DNA from: Azospirillum halopraeferens DSM 3675
GTDB lineage: Bacteria > Pseudomonadota > Alphaproteobacteria > Azospirillales > Azospirillaceae
Reading direction: 5' to 3'
Assembly: GCF_000429625.1 (NCBI RefSeq)
Contig: NZ_AUCF01000020.1
Location: 62,001 to 126,000 of the forward strand
Length of the DNA stretch: 64,000 nucleotides
In this document: piece after piece, positions 52,582 to 61,933 of the stretch
Layout of the letters: each line of letters opens with the position of its first letter
How positions within the stretch are numbered: the stretch's first letter is position 1
Made by a program: the position numbers and the translations under genes
Notes under the pieces: generated by a model
The model's input: the letters and a program-made list of their open reading frames with translations, nothing else
Databases searched by the model: none
What the model was told of the DNA's origin: nothing

Positions 52582-54075
52582 TCAGCTTTCCAGCATGCGG
52601 CGCAGCAGCTCGACATCTTCGGCAAAGGCCGGGTCGGTGGTGCGCAGTTCTTCCACCTTGCGCACGGCATGCATGACCGTGGTGTGGTCGCGCCCGCCGA
52701 ACTTGCGGCCGATTTCCGGCAGGGAACGGGCGGTGAGCTGCTTGGCCAGGTACATGGCCACCTGGCGCGGCCGGGCGACGGCGCGGGCGCGCCGGGCGGA
52801 ATGCATGTCGGCGACGCGGATGTTGAAGTGTTCGGCCACCCGCTTCTGGATCTCGTCGATGGTGACGCGGCGGTCGTTGGCGCGCAGCAGGTCGTGCAGC
52901 ACCTCCTGCGTCGTCTCCAGCGAGATGGCGCGGCCCACCAGTTCGGCGTGGGCGACGATGCGGTTCAGCGCCCCCTCCAGCTCGCGCACGTTGGAGGTGA
53001 TCTTGTGGGCGAGGAATTCCAGCACCTTCTGCGGAACCGTGGCGCCCAGCGCGTCGGCCTTCTGTTCCAGGATGCCCAGGCGCAGCTCGTAGGTTGTGGG
53101 GTGGATGTCCGCCACCAGCCCCCAGCCCAGGCGCGAGCGCAGCCGCTCCTCCATCCCCTCCAGATCCGACGGGCTCTTGTCGGCGGAGATGATGACCTGG
53201 CGGTTCTGGTCGACCAGGGCGTTGAAGGTGTGGAAGAACTCCTCCTGCGTGGAGTCCTTGCCGCTGATGAACTGCACGTCGTCGATCATCAGCACGTCGA
53301 CCGAGCGGAACTGCTGCTTGAAGGCCATGGTGTCCTTGAAGCGCAGGGCGCGGATGAACTGGTACATGAACTTCTCGGCCGACAGGTACAGCACCTTGCG
53401 CCGCGGGTCGTTCTTGCGGATCTGCCAGGCGATGGCGTGCATCAGGTGGGTCTTGCCCAGCCCCACCCCGCCGTAGAGGAACAGCGGGTTGAAGGTGACC
53501 GCGGTGGCGTCGGCAACCCGGCGGGCGGCCGCGTGGGCCAGCTCGTTCGGCTTGCCGACCACGAAGTTGTCGAAGGTGAAGCGCGGGTCCAGGGGCGCCG
53601 ACAGGGTGGCCTGCACCTCCATCACCGCATCGGTCGCCGGCGATTCGTCGGATGCTCCCGGCGATCCGGTCGACGGCAGCCCGTAGGGCCCCGCGGTGTA
53701 GCTGCCGGCCCCGTACGGGGCCGCCGGCATCACGGGAGCCGCCGGGACCGGATCGGCGGCGCGGGAGGGGGCGCCGGGGGGCTCGTCGTCGGCACCGGCC
53801 GGCACCGGGGGCAACTGCCCGGACGCGACGATGACGTCGATGGCCTGGACCTCAGGATTCTCCCCCGCCCAGAGCGCCCGGATGCGGTCGGCATAATGGG
53901 TCAGCACCCAGTCGCGCATGAAACGGGTGGGCACTACGATTCGCACCTCGCCGCCGCGCAGGCCGGCGACGCTCAACGGCTGCAGCCAGCTGCGGTAGGC
54001 GATCTCCCCGACCTCGTCCTTGAGCCGGCCGCGCACGCGGGCCCATTGCTGATCCAAAGACGCGCCGACCGACAT
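52582..54075 (-). CDS. dnaA: Chromosomal replication initiator DnaA
   Basis: 497 residues from ATG 54075; the frame is open upstream, but this start has the DnaA domain I (WARVRGRLKDEVGEIAYRSWLQPL) right after it. A Pro/Ala/Gly-rich linker of about 70 residues leads to the AAA+ domain (Walker A GGVGLGKTH, Walker B VLMIDDVQF). DNA-binding domain IV carries the signature GRDHTTVMHAV. It initiates replication at oriC. The gene is separated from upstream rpsT by about 600 bases and converges on the acyl-CoA ligase gene. Confidence 0.97.
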   Translation of the reverse strand: MSVGASLDQQWARVRGRLKDEVGEIAYRSWLQPLSVAGLRGGEVRIVVPTRFMRDWVLTHYADRIRALWAGENPEVQAIDVIVASGQLPPVPAGADDEPPGAPSRAADPVPAAPVMPAAPYGAGSYTAGPYGLPSTGSPGASDESPATDAVMEVQATLSAPLDPRFTFDNFVVGKPNELAHAAARRVADATAVTFNPLFLYGGVGLGKTHLMHAIAWQIRKNDPRRKVLYLSAEKFMYQFIRALRFKDTMAFKQQFRSVDVLMIDDVQFISGKDSTQEEFFHTFNALVDQNRQVIISADKSPSDLEGMEERLRSRLGWGLVADIHPTTYELRLGILEQKADALGATVPQKVLEFLAHKITSNVRELEGALNRIVAHAELVGRAISLETTQEVLHDLLRANDRRVTIDEIQKRVAEHFNIRVADMHSARRARAVARPRQVAMYLAKQLTARSLPEIGRKFGGRDHTTVMHAVRKVEELRTTDPAFAEDVELLRRMLES

Positions 54076-54686
54076 GCTCGCCAACTCCCGCTCCTCCCGC
54101 CCCGCGGACACGTTTCGAAGTGCAGGCCGGGCGGCGGACCGGCCGGTTTTCCCGTGCACCATGGCCCTGCGCACCCCAACCCCGGACATAAGCGCCGCCG
54201 GCCCCTCTTCCTCTCCCTCGGAAGACTCCCGATGGTGGGTACCCCAAACACAACACGGCACGAATCCCCGGCGAAAAGTATCCGCCGAAGAAAAGCCGGC
54301 ATTATGTTTAAAGTTCGAGACTTGAAAGACGGGATATCGGAGATTGCCTATGATGCCCGCATTCCGCATACTGAAGCGGCACCAAAGCACATCAGCAAAG
54401 CGCAGCTTTTTATCGAATCGATGCTGCGACACACCGGCTCGATACTGCGTCGACGCGTTCCCGCTGGCCCCGTTTGTCAGCCCCTACTCTTCAAGTCTAA
54501 TCCGCACGGCGGTGTGCCGCAACGGGACAGAAGGCGAACACCCAAAAAAGCCGGGGCATCGGCCTGCATTCGTATGACCATTGATTGGTTTTCAAAGTAA
54601 AACTTAGCTATTCAGCAAGACCCCGTATGCTAAACGCAAAAAGCCGCGCTCCTTTGCCGGGCGCGGCTTTTCCGGGGCAGAGGCGT
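54076..54686. other. AT-richer gap between rpsT and dnaA: dnaA promoter region, possible origin
   Basis: 610 bases without a credible gene. GC drops clearly from about 54200 to 54640 against a window of very high GC. I searched by eye for TTATCCACA-type DnaA boxes on both strands and found no convincing match. An inverted repeat CGCAGC...GCTGCG (about 54400-54428) flanks an ATCGAATCGAT core. The region surely contains the dnaA promoter; an oriC role is possible but unsupported by boxes. Confidence 0.4.
54639..54671 (-). terminator. Intrinsic terminator of rpsT
   Basis: AAAAGCCGCGC (54639-54649) and GCGCGGCTTTT (54661-54671) form a perfect 11-bp stem; read leftwards it ends in TTTTTGCGTTT, a classical rho-independent terminator 15 bases after the rpsT stop. 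Confidence 0.9.
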
Positions 54687-54947
54687 TCAGAGCGCCTTGA
54701 TGCGAGCCGACAGGCGCGAAATCTTGCGCGCAACGGTGTTGCGGTGCACAACACCCTTGGTGGCGCCGCGCATCAGCTCGGGCTGAGCGTCCTTCAGGGC
54801 CGCCTCGGCGGCGCCCTTGTCGCCGGTGAGAATGGCGGTCTCGACCTTCTTGACGAAGGAACGGATGCGGCTGACACGGGCGCGGTTGACTTCCGTGCGG
54901 CGTGCGGTCTGGCGGATGCGCTTTTCGGCGGACTTGTGATTGGCCAT
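54687..54947 (-). CDS. rpsT: 30S ribosomal protein S20
   Basis: 86 residues from ATG 54947 with an AAGG site. Begins [21 protein letters not shown] and continues as the Lys/Arg-rich helical bundle that binds 16S rRNA ([20 protein letters not shown]). Normal length. It is flanked by its own terminators on both sides. Confidence 0.97.
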   Translation of the reverse strand: MANHKSAEKRIRQTARRTEVNRARVSRIRSFVKKVETAILTGDKGAAEAALKDAQPELMRGATKGVVHRNTVARKISRLSARIKAL

Positions 54948-55019
54948 AACGAACCTTGCTTCGAGACCCCTGAACCCAGTGCGAGCGCGCCTTATACGCC
55001 CGCCCGAACGGCGAGTCAA

Positions 55020-55066
55020 GGCGCCGGCCGCTTCCGATCGCAGGCGATCCGGGAGCGGCCGGCGCC
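55020..55066 (-). terminator. Long hairpin between enoyl-CoA hydratase and rpsT genes
   Basis: GGCGCCGGCCGCT (55020-55032) pairs with AGCGGCCGGCGCC (55054-55066), and the loop holds an inner GATCGC/GCGATC stem. It starts nine bases after the leftward enoyl-CoA hydratase stop and should end that transcript before rpsT. Confidence 0.7.
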
Positions 55067-55074
55067 GTGCCGCC

Positions 55075-55851
55075 TCAGCGGTTCTTCCAGTCGGGCTGGC
55101 GCTTCTCGGCGAAGGCGGCCATGCCCTCCTTCTGGTCGTCGGTGGCGAAGGTCGCGTGGAACACGCGGCGCTCCACCTTGATGCCCTCGGCCAGCGTCGT
55201 CTCGTAGGCGGCGTTGACCATGTCCTTGGCCATCAGCACGATGGGCCGGGACAGCTTGGCGATGCGCTCGGCCACCTTGATCGCCTCGTCCACCAGATCG
55301 GCGACCGGGACGATGCGGCTGACCAGGCCGGAGCGCTCGGCCTCGGCGGCGTCCATCTGGCGGCCGGTGAGGACCATCTCCATGGCCTTGGACTTGCCGA
55401 CGAAGCGCGTCAGGCGCTGGGTGCCGCCGGCGCCGGGGATGGTGCCGATGGTGATCTCGGGCTGGCCGAAGCGGGCGTTGTCGGCGGCGATGATGAAGTC
55501 GCACATCATGGCCATCTCGCAGCCGCCGCCGAGCGCGTAGCCGGCCACCGCCGCGACGACCGGCTTGCGGCACTTGGCCACCCGTTCCCACTTCGCGGTG
55601 ATGAAGTTCTGGCTGTAGACGTCCATGTAGGAGAAGCCGGACATCTCCTTGATGTCGGCGCCGGCGGCGAAGGCCTTCTCCGAGCCGGTGATGACGATGG
55701 CGCCGACGGCGTCGTCCGCCTCGAAGGCGTCCAGCGCCTGGCCCATCTCGGTGACGAGCTGGTCGCACAGGGCGTTCAGCGCCTTGGGCCGGTTGAGCGT
55801 GATCAGCCCGACGGGGCCGCGCGTCTCGACGATGATCATTTCGTAGGGCAT
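55075..55851 (-). CDS. Enoyl-CoA hydratase (crotonase family)
   Basis: 258 residues. Hydrates trans-2-enoyl-CoA in beta-oxidation. The oxyanion-hole AAGADIKEM and [10 protein letters not shown] and the two catalytic glutamates, Glu112 ([11 protein letters not shown]) and Glu132 ([17 protein letters not shown]), are intact. The copy upstream of rpsT-dnaA is conserved in many alphaproteobacteria. Confidence 0.95.
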   Translation of the reverse strand: MPYEMIIVETRGPVGLITLNRPKALNALCDQLVTEMGQALDAFEADDAVGAIVITGSEKAFAAGADIKEMSGFSYMDVYSQNFITAKWERVAKCRKPVVAAVAGYALGGGCEMAMMCDFIIAADNARFGQPEITIGTIPGAGGTQRLTRFVGKSKAMEMVLTGRQMDAAEAERSGLVSRIVPVADLVDEAIKVAERIAKLSRPIVLMAKDMVNAAYETTLAEGIKVERRVFHATFATDDQKEGMAAFAEKRQPDWKNR

Positions 55852-55914
55852 GGCTTCAGAAAACCTCCCGAAAAGCTGGCGGCCCCGGTTGGCGGGGCGG
55901 TCGATGGGTGTTCG

Positions 55915-56331
55915 TTATTCCGGAATGAGGACGAGGCGGACCATGGTCCGCCCGCCCCCGGCCTTCGGAAACTCCAGGCGAAGCTCCTCCCCCTCCCGCA
56001 GGAAGTGGCCGTCGGCGCGGCGGCGCCAGCCGAGCTGGGGAAGGGTGCGGGCGTAGAAGGTGCGCACCGCGTCCGGCGCCACCGCCCCGCTCAGCACCGC
56101 CTCGACGATGCGGCCGGACGGCTTGTCGAAGACCAGCGGCTCGACGCCCGTCGGCTCCAGGCCCGGCATCACCGGCACGTCGCCCATGCCGGCGACGAAG
56201 CGCGTGCCCGCACCGGCAGCCGGTTCGGCGGCGAAGGACGGATGGATCGGCCCCGCCCAGCCGGCGAACGCGGCGGCGGAGACGAGAAGGGCGGCGCACG
56301 CCGCCCGGACGGAGGCCGGAAGTGCCATCAT
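55915..56331 (-). CDS. Secreted protein of unknown function between mutM and enoyl-CoA hydratase genes
   Basis: 138 residues with a signal peptide (AACAALLVSAAAFAGWAG, cleavage near SFAAE). The mature part contains RFVAGMGDVPVMPGLEP, VFDKPSGRIVEAV, FYARTLPQLGWRR and FLREGEELRLEF, a compact alpha/beta pattern that I associate with this locus in other Rhodospirillales but cannot name. Starts 15 bases after mutM, so it is probably in the same transcript. Confidence 0.8.
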   Translation of the reverse strand: MMALPASVRAACAALLVSAAAFAGWAGPIHPSFAAEPAAGAGTRFVAGMGDVPVMPGLEPTGVEPLVFDKPSGRIVEAVLSGAVAPDAVRTFYARTLPQLGWRRRADGHFLREGEELRLEFPKAGGGRTMVRLVLIPE

Positions 56332-56346
56332 GGGCCAACACGTATA

Positions 56347-57189
56347 TCAGCGTTGGCGCTGCGGACAATAGAAAGTCGAGCGGCCGGCCTGGACGATGCG
56401 GTGCACCCCCCCGGTGCGGGCGACGTCGCAGGTGCAGCCGGGGCAGGGCTCGCCCTCCCGGTCGTAGACCGCGAACTGGTGCTGGAAGTAGCCCAGCTCG
56501 CCCGACGCCTGGCGGTAATCGCGCAGGCTGGAGCCGCCGGCGGCGATGGCGCGGGCCAGCACGGCGCGCACCGCCCCGGCCAGCCGCTCCGCCCGCGCGC
56601 CCGACACGGTGGCGGCCATGCGCTTCGGGCTGAGGCGCGCCTCGAACAGGGCCTCGGCCACGTAGATGTTGCCCAGCCCGGCCACCACGCTCTGGTCCAG
56701 CAGGGCCGCCTTGATCGGCGTCATCCGCCCGGCCAGCCGTTCGGCGAGCACCGGACCGGAAAAGCCGTTGCCCAGCGGCTCCGGCCCCAGCCGGGCGAGC
56801 AGCGGGTGCTCCCCCAGCGATTGCTCGGTGGTCAGGTCCATCAGGCCGAATCGGCGCGCGTCGTTGAAGGTGACGGCGGTGCCGGCGTCGGTCACGAAGA
56901 CCACGTGGTCGTGCCGGCCGGGCTCGCCGGGGCCGCCGGTGTCGATCAGCATGCGGCCGGACATGCCGAGGTGGACGATCAGCACCGTGCCGTCGTCCAG
57001 ATGCACCAGCATGTACTTGGCCCGCCGCCGCACCGCCGCGACGCGGCGCCCGGTCAGCCGTTCGGCGAATCGGGGCGGAAAGGGCACGCGCAGGTCCGCC
57101 CGGTGCGCGGCGACGCGGGCCAGCACACGGCCTTCCAGGTGCGGCGCCAGACCGCGGCAGACGGTTTCGACTTCGGGAAGCTCGGGCAT
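56347..57189 (-). CDS. mutM: Formamidopyrimidine-DNA glycosylase (Fpg/MutM), variant zinc finger
   Basis: 280 residues from ATG 57189. It excises 8-oxoguanine; Pro2-Glu3 (MPELPEVE) form the catalytic N terminus, Lys58 region [11 protein letters not shown] and the H2TH segment ([17 protein letters not shown]) are intact. The C-terminal zinc finger is unusual: it has C-P-G-C-T-C at the first knuckle, but the last knuckle reads Y-C-P-Q-R-Q-R, where the usual fourth Cys (C-P-x-C-Q-R) is Arg. The extra first-knuckle Cys could replace it. Confidence 0.95.
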   Translation of the reverse strand: MPELPEVETVCRGLAPHLEGRVLARVAAHRADLRVPFPPRFAERLTGRRVAAVRRRAKYMLVHLDDGTVLIVHLGMSGRMLIDTGGPGEPGRHDHVVFVTDAGTAVTFNDARRFGLMDLTTEQSLGEHPLLARLGPEPLGNGFSGPVLAERLAGRMTPIKAALLDQSVVAGLGNIYVAEALFEARLSPKRMAATVSGARAERLAGAVRAVLARAIAAGGSSLRDYRQASGELGYFQHQFAVYDREGEPCPGCTCDVARTGGVHRIVQAGRSTFYCPQRQR

Positions 57190-57307
57190 GCCATGACATC
57201 TGCACCGTGCCGGGCGCCGGCGCAAGGGCCGCGCTGGACAGGCCGCGGTTGCCGCGGTGATAGTGGGGCCGCCCGTCCAGCCCGTTCCACCCGCCGGGTC
57301 CCCGCCC

Positions 57308-57871
57308 ATGCCGACCACCGCCGTCTCCGGGTCCGCGCTCCGCCGCCTGCTTCTTCCGGTTCTGCTCGCCGCGGTGCTGGCCTGCGCCGCACCGGCCATG
57401 GCGGCCGACGGCGATCCCGAGCCGCCGCCCACCGCGCCGTCGTGGGTGACCGCCTTCTATAAGGCGCTGAGCTACGAGGCGATCACCGGCTACATCAATA
57501 TGGGTTCGCTGAGCGCCCGGCCGCCCTACTGGATGACCCGCGGCTATTTCGGGGCCGACGCGGCCACCGGCATCGCCACCTTCTACGCGCACGAGCTGAT
57601 CTGGTCGGCGCTGGGGCCGGCGCCCGGCAGCGAATCGGTGGCCGCCGTCGGCCTGGGCAAGGCGATCACCTTCCGCGCCGTCGACATGGCGCGCGCCTTC
57701 GCCCTGACGCTGGCCTTCACCGGCGACCCGATGACCGCGGCGGGCATCGCCACCGCCTCGGTGGTGGTGGACACCAGCGTCTATCTGCTGAACGAGTACG
57801 GCTGGACCCTGTTCGGCCCCCAGCCCCCGGGCACCCCCGCCCCGCCGCCCCTGCCGGTGGCACGACGGTAG
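57308..57871 (+). CDS. DUF2061-like membrane protein, two repeats
   Basis: 187 residues from ATG 57308. After a hydrophobic N-terminal segment that could be a signal peptide ([21 protein letters not shown]) come two similar units, each K-A-(L/I)-(S/T)-(Y/F)-x-A...(H/N)-E-x-x-W. This is the pattern of DUF2061 membrane proteins. The function is unknown. It is divergent from mutM; the 118-bp gap must hold both promoters. Confidence 0.72.
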   Translation: MPTTAVSGSALRRLLLPVLLAAVLACAAPAMAADGDPEPPPTAPSWVTAFYKALSYEAITGYINMGSLSARPPYWMTRGYFGADAATGIATFYAHELIWSALGPAPGSESVAAVGLGKAITFRAVDMARAFALTLAFTGDPMTAAGIATASVVVDTSVYLLNEYGWTLFGPQPPGTPAPPPLPVARR

Positions 57872-58132
57872 AGCATGGCCGGAAACGGGAGCGGAATCGG
57901 CGCCCACAGCCACCCGGCACCGATAACGAGCCTGCGCAGCGCGGCGAAGGACATCGGACCGGAGCGTATCCGGTGCATACCGGGTATCCGCGAAAAGCCG
58001 GGCCGCACCATCCCCGGAGCGCGAATTTTCTTAGACCGCCACGCTCTCAGATGGTATCGTCTACCCGCAAATGTATGGATAGGGGGTGCCGCCGGGTTGC
58101 CCGGGTGGCCGCGACGAGGGTGAGATTTTCCT

Positions 58133-59392
58133 ATGCTTTCTATTTTTTCCAGGTCGCCCGAATTCTGGGAGAAGACGACCCGATCGCAGCGCATGCTGTT
58201 TCTGCACATTCCCAAAACGGCCGGCATATCCTTCTATAAGACACTTCAAGACGTCCATGGAGCAGACAACGTCTGGATCCCTTACAAGGACGAAATCGGA
58301 AACGCGCGAGAGATTATCCAGATGGACTGGGCAGCTCGCGCGCGTTTCAAGGCGATCGCCGGTCACATGCCGTTCGGTGGTCACGGATTGTTTAACGATT
58401 GCGTCTACGCGACGTTCATCCGGCACCCGATCGAGCGGGTTCTCTCCTCATACTTCTTCAATCACGAACGGGAGGATTCGCCAACCTACAAGAGCGACAT
58501 GGCGGCCAATGTGTCGATCACATCGTTTGCGCAGCAGCATGACAACGTCATGACCCGCTATCTCATGACCAGCCATTTCACCGACGCGACGTATTGGATG
58601 TCGTCGGAGGTGGTGCCGGACATCGCGGGACGTTCGTTCCTCGGGTACGATTTCCGGCGCCCGGTCGAAGTGCGCGGGTTCCGATTGAAGCAGTGGAGCC
58701 TGGGGGTCACGGATGTCGCCGGCAAAGGCCGAAGGGGCCTCGTGTCGCGTGTGCGGGTCCAGGCGAGCGACGACGGATTCCGGGAGCACTGCGTGACCAT
58801 CGCCAAGGTCACCCTGGCCAACGATGGTGCGGCGAATCTCTATTCGGTGGCCCCCTCGCGCCCGGCCCGCTATTGGCGCCTGCTGGCCGACGTCAACCCC
58901 CAAACCGCGCGGTGGGGGGTCATGACCCTGGCCTTCTATGATCAACCGCTCGATGATGAGGATAAGGCAATGCCGCCGGCCCCCGCATCGGTCGACGGCG
59001 AGGCGATCGCCAGCGGTTGGACCGGAGCCTATCGTCCCGCGAATGCGTTTGACGGCTACAACGTGCTCGCTCCCTGGCAGCGGACACCGGGGAGTTTGAC
59101 GCAAGCGCACTGTGACGAGGCCATCGAGAACCTGCGGGAGTGGGTCGTCATCGGGCTGGTCGAACGCTACGTCGAGTCGCTCGACCTGATGCGGGCCGCC
59201 TTCCGCTGGCCCCGTGCGCCGGAGCACCGGGTGAACACCGGCACTGTCCGGCGTCACGCCGGTGTTTTCGGGCCCGGGGTGCAGCGTGAGTTGGAGGCCA
59301 TCAACCGCTACGACGTGCAGGTCCACCGGGCAGCGGTGACGCTCTTTGAACAGGATCTGAAACACTGGGCACTGCGCCGCGACGACGCGTGA
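58133..59392 (+). CDS. Sulfotransferase-family protein with an inserted discoidin-like domain
   Basis: 419 residues. The PAPS-binding 5' loop (FLHIPKTAG, 23-31) and 3' loop (FIRHPIERVLSSYFF, Arg97) belong to the Sulfotransfer_2 class that modifies carbohydrates. The family's C-terminal helix (AHCDEAIENLREWVVIGLVERY) does not appear until about residue 325. Between them, about 150-318, sits a beta-rich stretch resembling an F5/8 type C (discoidin) domain: TYWMSS, FLGYDFRRPVEVRGFRLKQW, VRVQASDDG, ARYWRLLAD, then PANAFDG. The 5' half of the gene and its 260-bp upstream region are lower in GC than neighbours, and the gene interrupts the usual mutM-ubiE order, so transfer is likely. Cell-surface polysaccharide sulfation is plausible. 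Confidence 0.83.
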   Translation: MLSIFSRSPEFWEKTTRSQRMLFLHIPKTAGISFYKTLQDVHGADNVWIPYKDEIGNAREIIQMDWAARARFKAIAGHMPFGGHGLFNDCVYATFIRHPIERVLSSYFFNHEREDSPTYKSDMAANVSITSFAQQHDNVMTRYLMTSHFTDATYWMSSEVVPDIAGRSFLGYDFRRPVEVRGFRLKQWSLGVTDVAGKGRRGLVSRVRVQASDDGFREHCVTIAKVTLANDGAANLYSVAPSRPARYWRLLADVNPQTARWGVMTLAFYDQPLDDEDKAMPPAPASVDGEAIASGWTGAYRPANAFDGYNVLAPWQRTPGSLTQAHCDEAIENLREWVVIGLVERYVESLDLMRAAFRWPRAPEHRVNTGTVRRHAGVFGPGVQRELEAINRYDVQVHRAAVTLFEQDLKHWALRRDDA

Positions 59393-59465
59393 TCCCGCCG
59401 AATAGACCGTCGCACCCGCACGCCCGCGCTGGCGCGCGCCGGTGCGGCGCGGTATGGTCCGCGCC

Positions 59466-60242
59466 ATGAGCGAGACGCCCCCCACCGACACCACCGCACC
59501 GGAAGGCCAGGAGGCCCGCTGGTTCGGATTCCGCCCCGTCGATCCCGCGGCCAAGGCCGGTCTGGTGCGCGCCGTCTTCGACAGCGTGGCCGGCCGCTAC
59601 GACCTGATGAACGACCTGATGTCGGGCGGCATCCACCGGCTGTGGAAGGACATGCTGATCGACCGGGTGGCGCCGACGGCGGACATGACGCTGCTGGACG
59701 TGGCCGGCGGTACGGGCGACGTCGCCTTCCGGTTCCTGGAGCGGGGCGGCGGCCGGGTCATGGTCTGCGATCTGACCGAATCCATGGTGCGGGTGGGGCG
59801 CGACCGCGCCGTCGACCGCGGCCATCTCGGCGGCGTGGAGTGGCTGGTGGGCGACGCCATGCGGCTGCCGGTGGCGCCGCGCTCGGTGGACGCCTACACC
59901 ATCGCCTTCGGCCTGCGCAACGTCACCCACATCGACGACGCGCTGAAGGAGGCGCACCGGGTGCTGCGGCCGGGCGGGCGCTTCTTCTGCCTGGAGTTCA
60001 GCCACGTGGTGCTGCCCGTCCTGCGCGAGGTGTACGATCTCTATTCCTTCCGGGTGCTGCCACGGCTGGGCCGGCTGGTGACGGGGGACGAGGACTCCTA
60101 CCGCTACCTGGTGGAGAGCATCCGCCGCTTCCCGGAGCAGGGGGCGCTGGCCCGGCGGATCGAGGCGGCCGGCTTTGCCTCGGTGCGGGTGAGCAACCTG
60201 ACCGGCGGGATCGCGGCGATCCATTCGGCCTGGCGCGTCTGA
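59466..60242 (+). CDS. ubiE: Ubiquinone/menaquinone C-methyltransferase UbiE
   Basis: 258 residues from ATG 59466. Starts with the family segment VRAVFDSVAGRYDLMNDLMSG; SAM motif I is LLDVAGGTGDVAFRF; later AFGLRNVTHIDDAL and GGRFFCLEFSHV are UbiE-specific. Methylates the benzoquinol ring in ubiquinone synthesis. The ubiB gene follows 16 bases later. Confidence 0.97.
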   Translation: MSETPPTDTTAPEGQEARWFGFRPVDPAAKAGLVRAVFDSVAGRYDLMNDLMSGGIHRLWKDMLIDRVAPTADMTLLDVAGGTGDVAFRFLERGGGRVMVCDLTESMVRVGRDRAVDRGHLGGVEWLVGDAMRLPVAPRSVDAYTIAFGLRNVTHIDDALKEAHRVLRPGGRFFCLEFSHVVLPVLREVYDLYSFRVLPRLGRLVTGDEDSYRYLVESIRRFPEQGALARRIEAAGFASVRVSNLTGGIAAIHSAWRV

Positions 60243-60258
60243 CCCGGACCGGCATCCC

Positions 60259-61797
60259 GTGATCCGCACCGCCCGCACCCTCTACCGTATGGCCGTCATC
60301 GCCCGCACGCTGGCGCGCCACAACGCCCTGCCGGAAACCCTGGCCGACCTCGGCCCCGGCCTGGCCCTGGCCTGGCGCACGGTGGCCCGGCGCGACACGC
60401 CGGGCCGGACCGGCCAGCGCCTCGCCGCCGCCCTGCGCGACCTCGGCCCCAGCTTCATCAAGCTGGGGCAGATGCTATCCACCCGCTCCGACCTGGTGGG
60501 CGAGCGGATGGCGGCCGACCTGGCGGAGCTGCAGGACAAGCTGCCGCCCTTCCCCGGCCACGCGGCGCGCGCCATCGTCGAGGCGGAGCTGGGCCGGCCC
60601 ATCGAGTCGCTGTTCCTCAGCTTCGACGACAAGCCCGTCGCCGCCGCCTCCATCGCCCAGGTCCATTTCGCGGTGACCACCGACGGGCGCGAGGTGGCGG
60701 TGAAGGTGCTGCGCCCCGGCATCGAACGCGCCTTCGAGCGCGACATCGACCTGTTCTGCTGGCTGGCCGAATGGGGCGAGCGGGTGTGGCCGAAGCTGAA
60801 GCGCCTGCGCCCGCGCGAGGTGGTGGACATCTTCGCCCGCACCTCGCGGCTGGAGATGGACCTGCGCATGGAGGCGGCGGCGGCGTCGGAGCTGGCGCAG
60901 AACTTCGAAGGCGACCCGACCTTCCTCATCCCGCGCATCGACTGGGACCGCACCGCCAGGCGGGTGCTGACGCTGGAGCGCATCCGCGGCGTCAAGGTCG
61001 ACGAGATGGAGCGCATGGTCGAGGCCGGCTACGACCGTGACGAGATCCTGGCCAAGGCCTCGGCCGGCTTCTTCAACCAGGTGTTCCGCGACGGCTTCTT
61101 CCATGCCGACCTGCACCCCGGCAACCTGTTCGTGGTGGAGAACGGCAACATCGCCGCCGTCGACTTCGGCATCATGGGCCGGCTGGACCGGGCGACGCGC
61201 TATTACCTGGCGGACATGCTCATCGGCTTCCTCACCGGCGATTACCGCCGGGTGGCGCTGGTGCATTTCCAGGCCGGCTACGTGCCGGCGCACCAGTCCA
61301 TCGAGCTGTTCACCCAGGCCTGCCGCGCCATCGGCGAGCCGTTGCAGAACAAGCCGCTGAACGAGATCTCGGTGGGCCGGCTGCTGGCCCAGCTCTTCGC
61401 GGTGACCGAGCAGTTCGAGATGGAGACGCAGCCGCAACTGCTGCTGCTGCAAAAGAGCATGCTGACCGCCGAGGGCGTGGGGCGCATCCTCAACCCCAAC
61501 GTCAACATGTGGGAACTCGCCCGCCCGCTCATCGAGGAGTGGATGCGCGAGAACCGCGGCCCGGAGGCGCAGCTTCTCGACGACGTGGAGGCGGCGGTGC
61601 GCACGCTGCGCCGCCTGCCCGGGCTGGTGGAGGAGGCCGAGCGCGCCGCCTCCCGCCTGGCGTCGGACGGCGTCCGCCTGCACCCGGATTCCGTCAACGC
61701 TATCGTCGACGCCCGCACCAGGCGCCGCCGTGCCGAACTGATCCCCGTGTGGGGCGCCATCGTCTTCCTGGCGCTGCTGGTCCTGGTGGCGCTGTAG
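60259..61797 (+). CDS. ubiB: UbiB/ABC1 family protein kinase-like ubiquinone factor
   Basis: 512 residues from GTG 60259. Contains the K-x-G-Q motif (SFIKLGQMLSTRSDL), Ala-rich nucleotide loop PVAAASIAQVHFA, catalytic HADLHPGNLFV and metal-binding DFGIMG. A C-terminal membrane helix (IPVWGAIVFLALLVLVAL) anchors it. Supports late ubiquinone steps, probably by ATPase-driven lipid handling. The coaBC gene that often follows in this group is absent here. Confidence 0.96.
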   Translation: MIRTARTLYRMAVIARTLARHNALPETLADLGPGLALAWRTVARRDTPGRTGQRLAAALRDLGPSFIKLGQMLSTRSDLVGERMAADLAELQDKLPPFPGHAARAIVEAELGRPIESLFLSFDDKPVAAASIAQVHFAVTTDGREVAVKVLRPGIERAFERDIDLFCWLAEWGERVWPKLKRLRPREVVDIFARTSRLEMDLRMEAAAASELAQNFEGDPTFLIPRIDWDRTARRVLTLERIRGVKVDEMERMVEAGYDRDEILAKASAGFFNQVFRDGFFHADLHPGNLFVVENGNIAAVDFGIMGRLDRATRYYLADMLIGFLTGDYRRVALVHFQAGYVPAHQSIELFTQACRAIGEPLQNKPLNEISVGRLLAQLFAVTEQFEMETQPQLLLLQKSMLTAEGVGRILNPNVNMWELARPLIEEWMRENRGPEAQLLDDVEAAVRTLRRLPGLVEEAERAASRLASDGVRLHPDSVNAIVDARTRRRRAELIPVWGAIVFLALLVLVAL

Positions 61798-61933
61798 CCC
61801 TGTCCCGTCGCCGTCCCGTCCGGGCGGATCATGGCGCCGGAGCCGACCGGAACGCCGTGAGCACAACATGGCGATCGGCATGAAGCAACGGCGCGCAAGG
61901 CCGCTATGATGCCGTCAGGCCCGCCATTCCGGT

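Noticed and set aside
54344-54577. 77-codon ORF in the gap upstream of dnaA
   Set aside because: Cys/Ser/Arg-rich with non-native codon use, no ribosome site, and placed in what must be the dnaA control region.
57781-57952. Minus-strand ORF beginning MSFAALRRLVIGAGWLWAP with a membrane-like helix
   Set aside because: It overlaps the end of the DUF2061 gene on the other strand, has no clear ribosome site and becomes Gly/Pro low complexity.
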